Source: Epiperipatus broadwayi
Taxonomy: Eukaryota; Onychophora; Udeonychophora; Euonychophora; Peripatidae
Assembly (NCBI GenBank): GCA_028023455.1
Contig: JAQFVV010006246.1
Location: 485,501 to 549,500, forward strand
Reading direction: 5' to 3'
DNA: 64,000 bases
Under the pieces are notes generated by a model that worked only from the letters and a program-made list of their open reading frames with translations, was not told the DNA's origin and ran no database searches. Below, piece by piece: positions 37,379-48,399 of this stretch; the first letter of the stretch is position 1; each line of letters starts with the position of its first letter. A program made the position numbers and the translations under genes.

Positions 37379-38809
37379 TTTCCCTAAATAAAATATACAT
37401 TAAGATTTTACTTAGTAAAAGATAACATTAAGATTTAGAACCCCTCTTTTTCTGCTATTTAAAATAATTCAATCCCACCTTTGCACAGTTTACAACTGAG
37501 AATATTTAAGCATATATTTTAAGAGTATGAAAAAGAAAATAACTAGCAGTTATATATAGAAAACAATTAATATGTCACCCTTTCAGAATTGAATAATAAT
37601 ATTTATAAAATAAATAAGATTTCAGAGTGTTAATTAGCTTAAATTCTTGATTCTCCCTGGGTAGAAAATTCAGAGTTAGACAAATATATATCTTTTTATA
37701 TTAAAACATAAATAAAATGTTGGCTCATAAAAAACAATTTGCCAAGTGTATTAATTAAAATGCATTATATTTTAAGGGAATGTTAATAATCTTAATTCAG
37801 AAAGGTTTACTTAAAAGAAAGAAAAGATTTGAGAAGTGCAACTCATCAGATTGTTTGGGATTGGCATATTAATAATAAAAGCATATATTTAAATAAATGA
37901 CCACACCAGAGTTAAAGAAAGTTAGAGCATATGAGAGAGAATTAAATTTATAGAAATTATTTGAGAGCAATTACATATTAGAAAAGTTACAAAGTTAAAT
38001 GATACATGAGGAGAAATTGATAGTAGAGTTTGAGATTAGTTAGACTAGTTTTACTTGTGGCTTGAAAATTTACCTTGCAATTTTAAGAGTTCAATTTAAA
38101 ATATTGCATGTGCATGGCAATTGAAATGAAAGTTTTTTGTTGGCAGCAAGTTTCTATTAGCATTCTAAAATTCTTAGGTCAAGCTTTTACTTCATTCTTG
38201 GGCAGCAGAATGGTACGGCCGCAGAATATAAGGACCCAACAGGGCCGAGAAGGGTGGTGCACTTACTACTACATTACTTTTAAGTTTCAAGTGACATGTA
38301 ATATGTTAACATTATAGTTCTCTCAATAGTAGCTAATCTGTTCTCTGAATAGTGGCTAATATATCTCTTGATTAAAATCTGGCCTTTTTATACTTCTGCC
38401 CAGGTGTTTCTGGAATGCTTTTAATTACTTAGTTCATTGTTTTGAAAGATGCAACTGTTAGATAACATCCAAAAATAAATTCAATCTATTTCCAGATTAG
38501 AAATAGATGTGACAAAAATGTTTATAACAAAGAAAATCTTTAATCTTAATCCCATTTTAAATAAAAACTTTAATTAAAAATATCTTTCCCAGATTATAAC
38601 AAGAATGTTTCCATACCTTTAATTATTTTCGGACAATACGGTCACATCTTCCATCTTGGATTTAAAAAGAAAAGTATAGTTTAATAGGAAAAAAAGTACT
38701 TTAAAAAGAAAAAGTTTAAAAATGTCGTTGATAAAATATTAAAAAAATCAATATATATATATATGAAAAACAAAACAAATTTTATATGTGTAAAAACCTG
38801 CTATCGCTT

Positions 38810-38964
38810 GTATTTGTTTACATAAATGTCAGAGTCAATATTCACTGTCTCTTTCATTTTAAAATGAAAGAGACAGTGAATATTGACTCTGACATTTATG
38901 TAAACAAATACGCTTAATGAAAGAGACAGTGAATATTGACTCTGACATTTAGGTAAACAAATAC
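38810..38964. repeat. Perfect 102-bp palindrome plus a third direct copy
   Basis: 38810-38860 and 38861-38911 are exact inverted copies (51 bp each, no spacer) from GTATTTGTTTACAT to ATGTAAACAAATAC. A third copy in the second orientation follows at 38916-38964 with one base changed. The last two copies are each followed by GCTT. Confidence 0.95.
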
Positions 38965-39239
38965 GCTTGTTTGGAGGTCTTGGTAAAGCTCCATCTATTG
39001 ATCATATATATATATTTGAGCTGCACCTATAATACTTTAATAAAAAAGAATTAATAATCATAAAATTAATAATAATAAAATGTTATTGAAAGTTTAAATT
39101 TATAAATTTAGGTGCACATTTCAAATATATACATAAAATGTATATACATGACAAAAAAGTGGGATGGGATATAGGGTTTGAACATAGTTTAGTAGGTGGA
39201 AACATGAAGCCCAATCTTAAGCTAAGATTGACTGCTTCA

Positions 39240-40080
39240 TTTCTCCTCACATACAATGAAAAAAAAAACATTGAAAAAAAATGCCTTGACTAGGAGTTTT
39301 CAAGTGATGACCAAAAGAACAATGAAAATTTTTTTATATGTATGTTTTATTTTTTTGTTGAGTTAGGTGTTCTCTGTTATTCCCCCCTTTTTTAAAAAAA
39401 TCATCTCCCACCTAACCAGTCCTTGCTCCTTCCACCTTCTATATATCTGCCCAACTATAGCTTAGCTGAAAATTTATCTTTTGCTTGCTGGAAAAAAATT
39501 GTTTATTTAAGATTTTATACTAATCTAGTCATTTCATCTTTTAGTTTTTCTTGGTCACATCCCTGTATCTGAAAAGAAAACTCAGTCTGGTTATTACATG
39601 TTTAAACTTTATACAACATAGCATTAAGCCAAAAAAAATTTGCTCTCAATAATTTTTTTATCTGAGTTAGAACCCTCCACTTCCATCATTTTTGCATTTG
39701 ATTCACTACTGGTTAGAAAATTTGTTTTTTATAAGGGTGCCAGCGAACACAGAGTAATCAATGATTTAGAAATTGTTTATACATTTTCATATATGTCTCA
39801 ATAACAAAAAAAAAACTATGTATGACTCAGGTATGTAGGTGATTACATTGAAAAATATATATGTACATACTTATGGTTGTAGTACATAGGTTTTAACTTT
39901 AAACAACAAATCTTACTTTTTGAACACATTATTTTAACCATACCAAACATGACAAAAAACTATATATATCTTAAAACTTTTTTAAAAATCTATAAATAAA
40001 CAGTATTCAGTACTTAGGGTATATGGGTGTTTATATCAAAGCCTCATGATTGGGGATCCAAATGTGGAAAAAAAATCCTA
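39240..40080. other. Interior of the long-LTR element, non-coding
   Basis: AT-rich with homopolymers. It begins TTTCTCCTCACATAC and ends GTGGAAAAAAAATCCTA. No frame above 60 codons with retroelement similarity and no PBS I can match to a tRNA. Confidence 0.5.
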
Positions 40081-43000
40081 TGTACCGGTCAAAGCATGTT
40101 TATTCATTTAACATTGGCTGGAACTCACAAAATGTACTTCAAACCCAGTCAAGCCTGAGATTTAGGTCAGGGACCAGCCTGAATTTGAACCCACTCTCTA
40201 ATCCCTGATCTAACACCTAATGAATAACATAATAGTGATGGCACATGAGAATTAATTTCAATCTGACCCACTAGCAAATCAGAGAAGACAATGAGACATC
40301 TATTACTATGACTAAACTAAAATATATATAAGCATGACTATATGTTTAGAAGTGGAGAAAAGAGAGTTTTGAACTACTCAAATAAGTTAGACAATAAAAA
40401 TATAGTTTAATGAAATGACAAATTATTATACATTATGACTTAATTAATTGCACACAATAGTATATGTGTGAATGAGCAAGCGGTAGATGATTACATAGTG
40501 TCATTCACACCATTATTTCTCATATGCTCTTTATTAGTTAAATGATATATTATATAAATAAGCACACATCTTTGGTGGGTCCAATATTAAAATGCCAATC
40601 GATTATTAGAAAGAATTTACATAAAATTGCTATTAATGCTTTGATTTATCGTTCTGAAACATGGTGACTAACATATGATTTTGGGAGCATTCTGGAATTC
40701 ATTACAAATATAATATAAACCATTTTCACACCATTATGGTTGTGAAAATACATTGAAAATATATATTTGATTATATGACAAAATATTTAATGAAAATTCT
40801 CTTAATTAGCACTGATAAAAAGAACGCTTTATTTTCTCCTAGGCAAATACTCTTAAATACAGAAATAATAAACGATGGTGGGATTGTATAAGATTGAAAT
40901 AAATTTAATTAATAAGACTAGTAATAGTTGGCATATATATATATATATATATTTGAGCAGAGCACAATTATAATATTATTACAGCATTAAAATTAGATCA
41001 TAAGCAAAAGAAATAATAATAATATGAAGTTTGGGTGGTACTGACATAATAGCAAGGAACTAAGAGGAAAAGATAGTACTTCTAGATGAAAACAAAGTGG
41101 ATAGGCTTGCCATGGTTATCACCAACATGCAGGCCTTTGATAAGAAAAAAGTGGATAGGCATAGCATGTGCCAGACTTAGGGAATCACCACCAGAGGCCC
41201 TTTTATTCAAAATAAGTAGATATGCATAGTGTGTGCCAAACTTACAGGAATCACCCCCAGAGGAATTTTATATAAAATCAATGGTCCTGGGAAGATTATC
41301 CTCAGGATAAGGCTTGAGAAAAAATCTCTGGGTTTGATCTTGCCGCAATTCCCAGATTAGATTAGAAGCATGTAATATATATATAATTCACAAAAATGAG
41401 CTGAATGTCAGTAACGCAAAACGGATGAATGTTACTAATGACATGAAATATAATTTACTGCTTTAAAATAGATGACTTTTGTTTAAATGCCATAATTTAT
41501 ACAGATAATATGCTATGCAGTTATATATATAGAGAGAGATTTCCCTAAATAAAATATATGTTAAGATTTTACTTAGTAAAAAAACATTAAGATTTAGACC
41601 CCCTCTTTTTCTGCTATTTAAAATAATTCAATCCCACCTTCACGTATTTTACAACTGAGAATATTTAAGCATATATTTTAAGAGTAAGAAAAAGAAAATA
41701 ACTATCAGTTATATATAGAAACAATTAATAAGTCACCCTTTCAGAATTGAATAATGACATTCATAAAATAAATAAGGTTTTAGAGCATTAATTAGCTTGA
41801 ATTCTGGATTCTCCCTGGGTAGAAAATCCAGAGTTAAATAAATTTATATATTTTTTATATTAAAACATAGATAAAATGTTGGCTCAAAAAAAACAATCTG
41901 CCGAGCGTATTAATTAATATGCATTATATTTTAAGGGAACGTTAATAATCTTAATTCAGGAAGGTTTACTTAAAAGAAAGAAAAGATTTGAGAAGTGCAA
42001 CTCGTCAGATTGTTTGAGATTGGCATATTAATAATAAAAGCATATATATAAATAAATAACTGCACCAGAGTTAAAGAAAGTTAGAGCATATGAGAGAGAA
42101 TTAAATTTATAGAAATTATTTGAGAGCAATTATATATTAGAAAAGTTACAAAGTTAAATTATACATTAGGAAAAATTGATAGTAGAGTTTGAGATTAGTT
42201 AGACTAGTTTTCCTTGCAGCTTGAAAATTTACCTTGCAATGTTAAGAGTTCAATTTAAAATATTACACATGCATGGCAATTGAAATGAAAGTTCTTTGGT
42301 GGCAGCAAGCTTCTATTAGCATTCTAAAATTCTTAGGTCAGACTTTTACTTTACTTTTGGGCAGCAGAATGGTATGGCTGCAGAATATGATGACCCAACA
42401 GGGCCGAGAAGGGTGGTGGACTTACTACTACATTATTTTTAAGTTTCAAGTGATGTGTAATAGGTTAAAAATACAGTTCTCTCAATAGTAGCTAATCTGT
42501 TCTCTGAATAGTGGCTAATCTATCTCTTGATTAAATTCCAGCCTTTTTATACTTCTGCCCAGGTGTTTCTGGAATGCTTTTAATTACTTAGTTCATTGTT
42601 TTGAAAGATGCAACTGTTAGATAACATCCAAAAATAAATTCAAATCTATTTCCAGATTAGAAATAGATTTAACAAAAATGTTTATAACAAAGAAAATCTT
42701 TAATCTTAATCCCATTTTAAATAAAAACTTTAATTAAAAATACCTTTCCCAGATTAAAACAATAGGGTTTCCAACTCTTTAATTATTTTTGGACATTACG
42801 GTCACATCTCCCATCTTGGATTTAAAAAGAAAACACTTTCGAGGATCATTGTTATTATTGGCCAAGTGAAGTAAAACTCTGAAACTTTTAATTGGTTTTA
42901 ATTGGTCAAGTGACAAACTTTTTGATAGAAATATTTTCATCTTTTAATATATATTAATTTTAGTTTCATTTTCAAAAAGTATATTAATTATTTGTAATGT

Positions 43001-44117
43001 TAGAAAAGTACATGAAAGTTCTTTCAAAAACATATTTTTATTTGTTTTTTATAAAAATATTCAAAAGCGGAAAAATCAAAGAAAACATTACAAGTGAATT
43101 ACAACTAATGCAAATGTCATTTATATCCCGCCCAGATTTTCCGTTACAAATTTTTTAAGAATTTTTTAGTAAAATATTAGCGTTTTTCTAAAACTAATTA
43201 TATTTTTAACCAAAATAATTATATTTTTAATCAAAATAATTATATTTTTAACCAAAATACATTATAATATTTAAATAAATGCCAGAAAAATATTTTAAAA
43301 CATTGGGGCAGTCTAACCTCTTGACAGGATATTTAAATTATTGCTATTGCAGCTTTGTTTTTCAATTTACAATCATGTAAAGTATACAATTTTTTAATAA
43401 AACCTTACTACTTTTGTAAAATAACTATATTTTCAGTAGATTTTAGGAAGATAATTTATAATATGTGAAAAATTATTAAAAAAACAGACTAAAACATATA
43501 TTTTCATTTTCAGTGGTGAAAAAAATATTTATCGTAATCATCAGCCAATAAGGATCGAGAATGGATGGCACAGCCAATCAAAATTGGTGTTTTTTTTTTT
43601 TTCTTAAAATGCTCCTAGTATTGATTTTTTACTTGTAAAATAATTCAAGAGAGGGCAGCATCTTACAGGACTTTTGTTAAGCTTCAAAACAAGTGTATTA
43701 CGATCTCCGTAGCTAAAAAAATAACGAATTTTGAGGGACGTAAAGTCGACAATGTAAGCGTCAAACCCCATGAAAGTGTTAATAGGAAAAAAAAATACTT
43801 TAAAAAAAAAAGTTTAAAAATGACATATAATAAAATATTAAAAAAAATCAATATTTTGTTAGTTAAGTTTTTGCTCCTATATATATATATATTTGAGCTG
43901 CACCTATTATACTTTAATAAAAAAGAATTAATAATCATAAAATTAATAATAATAAAATGTTATTGAAAGTTAAAATTTATAAATTTAGGCGCACATTTCA
44001 AATATATACATAATATCTATATACATGACAAAAGGAGCGGGATGGGATATAGGGTTTGAACATAGGTTAGTAGGTGGAAACATGAAGCTCAATTTTAAGC
44101 TAAGATTGACTGCTTCA
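40081..44117 (-). repeat. Long terminal repeat, copy 2 (5' if minus)
   Basis: Collinear with copy 1, but interrupted at 42834-43778 by a TTAA-type MITE. It keeps a short (TA)(GA) tract at 41519-41539. The same 60-bp units are at 41094-41282. Confidence 0.8.
42834..43778. mobile_element. TTAA-type MITE, copy 2, inside LTR copy 2
   Basis: 945-bp block absent from LTR copy 1. Inverted ends CACTTTC and GAAAGTG; TTAA directly at the right (43779-43782). The left flank lacks TTAA and about 11 bp present in the partner LTR (GTATAGTTTAA), suggesting a small deletion at that end. Contains three exact-to-near-exact 21-bp units (AATTATATTTTTAACCAAAA) at 43196-43258. Homologous to 30086-30851. Confidence 0.65.
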
Positions 44118-44389
44118 ACTATAAATATTGTTTTTCTTAATAATTTTGGTCTCTCTAGTTTTGCATTAACATGTATCTTACATCTTACTAATCAATGATC
44201 ACTTCCTGTGTTAAATTCATTAAGAACAATACTATCTTGAAATATATATTTTGTGTTAGTCACAATATAATTCAATTCTGCTGTACATTTCTTTGAATGC
44301 TTCTATGTCCATTTACTTTTAACATTTTTTTTAAAAAAAAAAAATCAACATAATATGAAGCTTTTTTCCTGCAAATTCCACAAGTTTAT
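44118..44389 (-). pseudogene. RTE LINE copy 2, endonuclease fragment
   Basis: Continues RTE copy 2 after the nested element. It shares GTTTTTCTTAATAAT, AATCAATGATCACTTCCTG and CCACAAG with copy 1 and ends inside the endonuclease region at the target duplication, so this copy was 5'-truncated at insertion. It retains the TCA trinucleotide (minus-strand TGA) after the SDH codons, at 44192-44194. Confidence 0.88.
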
Positions 44390-44390
44390 G

Positions 44391-44512
44391 TCTTTATTTC
44401 AATGAATCATTCACAATGATTTATTAGTTTTATCATAAGTAACTATCTAGAATATTGCCAAAAATTATAAAATGAGAAGCCATTATTAAATCCAATGAGA
44501 AGGACTATCATT
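44391..44512 (+). repeat. Right target duplication of RTE copy 2
   Basis: Near-identical to 33649-33768; runs from TCTTTATTTCAATGAATC to GGACTATCATT. Confidence 0.85.
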
Positions 44513-46054
44513 ATTGATCATAAAATAAAATGTTAAAATTTTGACATTTCTGACAAAATTGCAAATTGTGAAATGGGAAGGTAATGATGAATATAATGAA
44601 AAAAATTTTACTTAATGATAAAATTTAACTATTAATTTTTGATATTTTCTAATGTGAGCTGGTTTTTGTTCTTAATTTCATATATGTTATGTTATTAGAA
44701 TAGATTTTATTTTCAATTTACAGTTATCATGCATATTCATGATTTGAATTTTATAGACAAAACCAGATAAAATGACAGCATTAATGAAAGGCATTTGAAA
44801 AATGGAAAGTTTGTAAAAAAAAAAAGTCACGTGCAGAATATGCATGTGAAATATTTAATTATTAAGAGTTATGGGGAGAAATTGTATTTAATATGCTTTC
44901 ATTATGAAGAATAACAATTTTGATTTAACTTTGCTATTAAAAGATTAACCCACTCATAGTGTTTTTGCTCTTATTAATGCATTACACATTCACACATACA
45001 ATACAGAAAGTTGCAGTAAAGGAGTGATGTTGAAAAGAAATATGACTACTAGAATACTTGCTGTTGGATGAATTAAAATTACAATGCTTAAAGTTGGTCT
45101 ATTTTATAATATATAAATATTTTTTGTTCTAACAATACTTCTAAAATATCTTATTAATATTATTATTAATTTTGATCTATGTGTTTTCAGAAAATATTTA
45201 AATTTATATATTTTTTAAAATTGTAGTTTATCTTTTTAATATTAAGGATATAAAAAAAAAAGATAGCTCTTTTATTTGTTTATTTATTTTTATTAATTTG
45301 ACTTTAGTAATTATTAGACCTTGAAACAAAGTTTTGAATAAATGATAACATAACAGCATTTAGCAAATATTTTATTATACTTGGGGATCCTAGTAAAATC
45401 TTTATGATTTAGTATCTTATGGGCAAGTCCTTGTAGATCTCCTTTATTAATAGTATTATAGTGGGCTTAAGCAATTTTCTTCATCTAAGTTTTCACATAA
45501 AATATGCTATTAAATACTTCACAGAATACTCACACTCAATTATGTTACTTAAAAATATTGCAAGCACATTGTAAAGATCTAGTGTTTTCAAATTTATTTA
45601 AAAATGGTTCTTTAGAATTTGCTTGCAATTTTTTCCAGTAACATATTTATATGTGATAGTTTATGAAGTATTCATATTCCTCAATGTTACACATTTGATC
45701 AGCAATAAAAATCATTTATATTTCATTAAAATTATTAAGATTATCTAAATATGTCATTATTCTATGTGTTACATTTGGCATATTTGAGATTGGTTGGCCA
45801 GATATGAGTATCTAAATATACATAATAATTTCTATAAATTTGCTGAACTTTTTATAAGTTCCAGTATATTTAAGTCTAATATAAAAACCATACCATTTCA
45901 GAGCTACTAATATTGAATGAGCTTTTTTAGTGCATAGTGATTTGAAATATGGGAATTTGATTTTATATTACCCATGTTGACCAATCATTTATTATATACA
46001 TATATTTAAATATCTAATCCCTTTTATATTTATATCCTTACATTTTATTTTTAG
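44513..46054. other. Probable intron, nothing else recognised
   Basis: AT-rich, no frame of interest. It ends with TTTTATTTTTAG at 46043-46054, a good 3' splice site for the CUB exon. Confidence 0.4.
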
Positions 46055-46215
46055 AAATGGTGGTTTTCAGTCATCTCCACTTTTAGGTTATTATTGTGAA
46101 AACAATTTACCAACTCAGATTATCTCTCTCAGTAATCGATTATTTATTCGTTTTAAGACTGATCCATATGGTGGAATAAAACATTTTACACTAGTTTATG
46201 ATTCTGCTGCTACTG
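46055..46215 (+). CDS. CUB-domain exon (cubilin-like host gene)
   Basis: 161-bp exon between TTTTATTTTTAG and GTAAGA, encoding 53 complete codons with one leftover base at each end (phase 2 in, phase 1 out). The translation NGGFQSSPLLGYYCENN, LPTQIISLSNRLFIRFKTD, then GGIKHFTLVYDSAAT is the second half of a CUB domain: the 'SPLLG.YC' segment with one conserved Cys, 'I.S.SN.L.I.F.SD' strands and the closing 'GF...Y' strand. CUB domains form extracellular ligand-binding beta sandwiches, in arrays in cubilin and in tolloid-type proteases. A phase-1 exit at the domain end is usual for CUB arrays. The first half and neighbouring domains were not found here, so introns are long or the exon is a relic. 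The frame is intact. Confidence 0.8.
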
Positions 46216-46366
46216 GTAAGAATATATATTATTAATTGATATATAATTATCTTTATATATATATAATGAATCATTTTGATGAACTGAAATGAAGCGTTTA
46301 AATTTAAAAAATGTCAAAAACAAATGAAAATCATCACATGATCACCATTCTTTATGCTTACACAAG

Positions 46367-46534
46367 CTGTTTTCACAGAAGCAAAACTCTCCATACAGTA
46401 GCGCCACTCAGTGTGATCCAGAATAATCAATGGATACAAGAAGATTTGTGCATGAAATTCCTATCTAGTGCCTATTCGTTGGGATGAGTAGGCAATGCTG
46501 TATGGACAGTTTTGCCTCTGTGAAATGAAAATCA
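46367..46534. mobile_element. Small fold-back MITE related to 28831-29221
   Basis: Inverted ends TTTCACAGAAGCAAAACTC and GTTTTGCCTCTGTGAAA with about 30 paired bases. The inner part (AATCAATGGAT, CCTATCTAGTGCCTA) matches the arm of the larger fold-back family. CACAAG lies on both sides (46361-46366 and 46535-46540), a possible target duplication. It sits about 150 bp into the intron after the CUB exon. Confidence 0.65.
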
Positions 46535-46540
46535 CAAGAG

Positions 46541-47879
46541 TCTAATTAATTTTGCAAACAAATGATAAAGTTTTATATAACATAAATAATGTGTGCATAC
46601 AAGTATAACCCAACAATTGCATTAATCTTTACTCTATTGGTATTTTTTTTAATATACACATATTATTGTAAATAGGGTTATTTATTTACTTTTTAAAAGT
46701 AATTGAAAAAACAATCTATTATTATAATTTTTTGCTAATCATTAGAAACGCTTAAGTTTTGCTTGAAATTATTTATGACAAAAAAAAACAGCAACAAAAA
46801 TAATAAGAAAATTCAATGCGTTATAATATTAATTTTTGTATTTAAAAATTTGCTTTCTTATAAGTAAAATGGTCAGTATAATGTTACAATAAAGGATACC
46901 ATTATAATAATTAATACATCTTTTAGTCATTAGTTAGTTAAGATATAAAACATTTGGGACAGGAAAGTTATATAATGCATTGAATAGTGATGTTACTGAA
47001 AAGATACAATTGTTAAAGTCATTCATTACATTATCATTTTAATATAGACGGAAAATTTTTAGCTTGATGAAGACAATAAAGTTTGAGTCACCCAAAGAGA
47101 GAATGTTTAAAGAAATACTCCAAATGCAGAATTTAAAAAAATATTTTTTTTTTTCTGTTCTTTCTTACATATCCTTATTTTTTAATAGCTAAATTAACTG
47201 AGGAAAATTACATTAAATATCTTATTTTTATTTGTTAAAGTTAGAAATAATAGAAAAGGTTTCATTTCTTTTTGGAAAATTTTCATTACAAAGTTTGTTT
47301 GAGAGGAAAAGCTTGAAGGTAGTAAGAAACCTATTTCTCTGTCAACAAGTATAAAGGTATGAGCTATAAGTTTACTCAAATGTTGACTCCTAGATTAGAA
47401 ACACATAGATCTTAAGTGATTTTTTTTACATTATTGTAAGTGGATCTATATTTACAGAAATTAATTAATTTTCAAAATTAGAAATGAGTGATGCATAAGA
47501 AAACATTTGACGAGTATTTATTTAAGAAAGTTTCTATTTCAAATCCAAACATTGATCTAAATCACATTTTACATTTTCAGTTATTTAGTATAAAAAAAGC
47601 CATTGAAATTTTGTGCATTATTAGAAAGTGCAGTAAAATAAGTGTAAGTATCAGAATTTCAAATGGTGCAATATGTTTTGCAAAAATGCAGAAAACTAGC
47701 ATAGTTTATTATCTCTTTTAATGGCCTTTTTAAATGTCCTAATTAGCTTTTTAATTCTAAAACTATAGAATCCTGATGAGCTATTGCAAAGACATGAATA
47801 CATTTGCAGTGAATTTTTTTATTCATTAATGAAAAATATTAAGATTAGATATTGAAATAGTTGTTTTTGTAATGGGTAC
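46541..47879. other. AT-rich, no supported gene
   Basis: A 77-codon frame at 47488-47721 shows no recognisable motif and lacks splice or codon signals; treated as chance. Confidence 0.3.
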
Positions 47880-48000
47880 TGAAGCAGTCGATGTCTAATC
47901 ACATCGAACTTCATGCTTCACCATCTATACTAACCTCCTGCGGGACCTGCAATTCAGACCTTGCCATAGATATATGCTATTCATCCACACCCTGTATTAT
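47880..48000 (+). repeat. tRNA-like SINE fragment with terminal hairpin
   Basis: Begins TGAAGCAGTCGATGT, CTAATC, ACATCG (hairpin) and CTTCATGCTTCA, then a GC-richer stretch with a weak B-box-like AATTCAGACC, then CCACACCCTG and an A-rich tail. The first 10 bases and the hairpin layout match the minus-strand start of the long LTR at 44117 and 39239. Confidence 0.4.
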
Positions 48001-48304
48001 AAAAATTAAAGAAAAGCTATAAAAATATTTAGTAAAAACAAAACAGTAGTGTGTGTGGTATGAATATATATAATCAATAACCTTAGCAATATTATTGTTG
48101 AAAATTAGTTATTTTCTTTATATAATTGTAACTATATTTTTTATATATGTATTTTAATTAAAATGTTGGAATTTAAAAACAAAACGAAAAATGGGAAAGG
48201 CTCGAAATACTGAAATGATCTTTATCTATAGTTTCACTAAGTAAAATTATAAATTTTAATTAAAATTATGAAGAATCTTTTTTTATTTTTTTTATTGTGT
48301 CATA

Positions 48305-48384
48305 GCATCGGCCAGGATGCGAACCCGCAACCCGGGCAACTGCCTGCTGCGAGGCAGTCACGCTGACCTCTCGACCACCAATGC
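48305..48384 (-). repeat. Retroposed tRNA-like sequence (SINE head or tRNA pseudogene)
   Basis: The minus strand folds partly as a tRNA: acceptor halves GCATTGG and CCGATGC pair over 7 bp (one GT), CTGCC pairs with GGCAG as anticodon stem, and GCGGGTTCGCATCC gives a T arm. The anticodon loop is 8 nt and the variable region 11 nt, so it is not a normal tRNA. An A-rich run (ACAATAAAAAAAATAAAA) follows on the minus strand, consistent with retroposition. It is much more GC-rich than its surroundings. Confidence 0.6.
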
Positions 48385-48399
48385 ATTAGTTCGTTTGCA

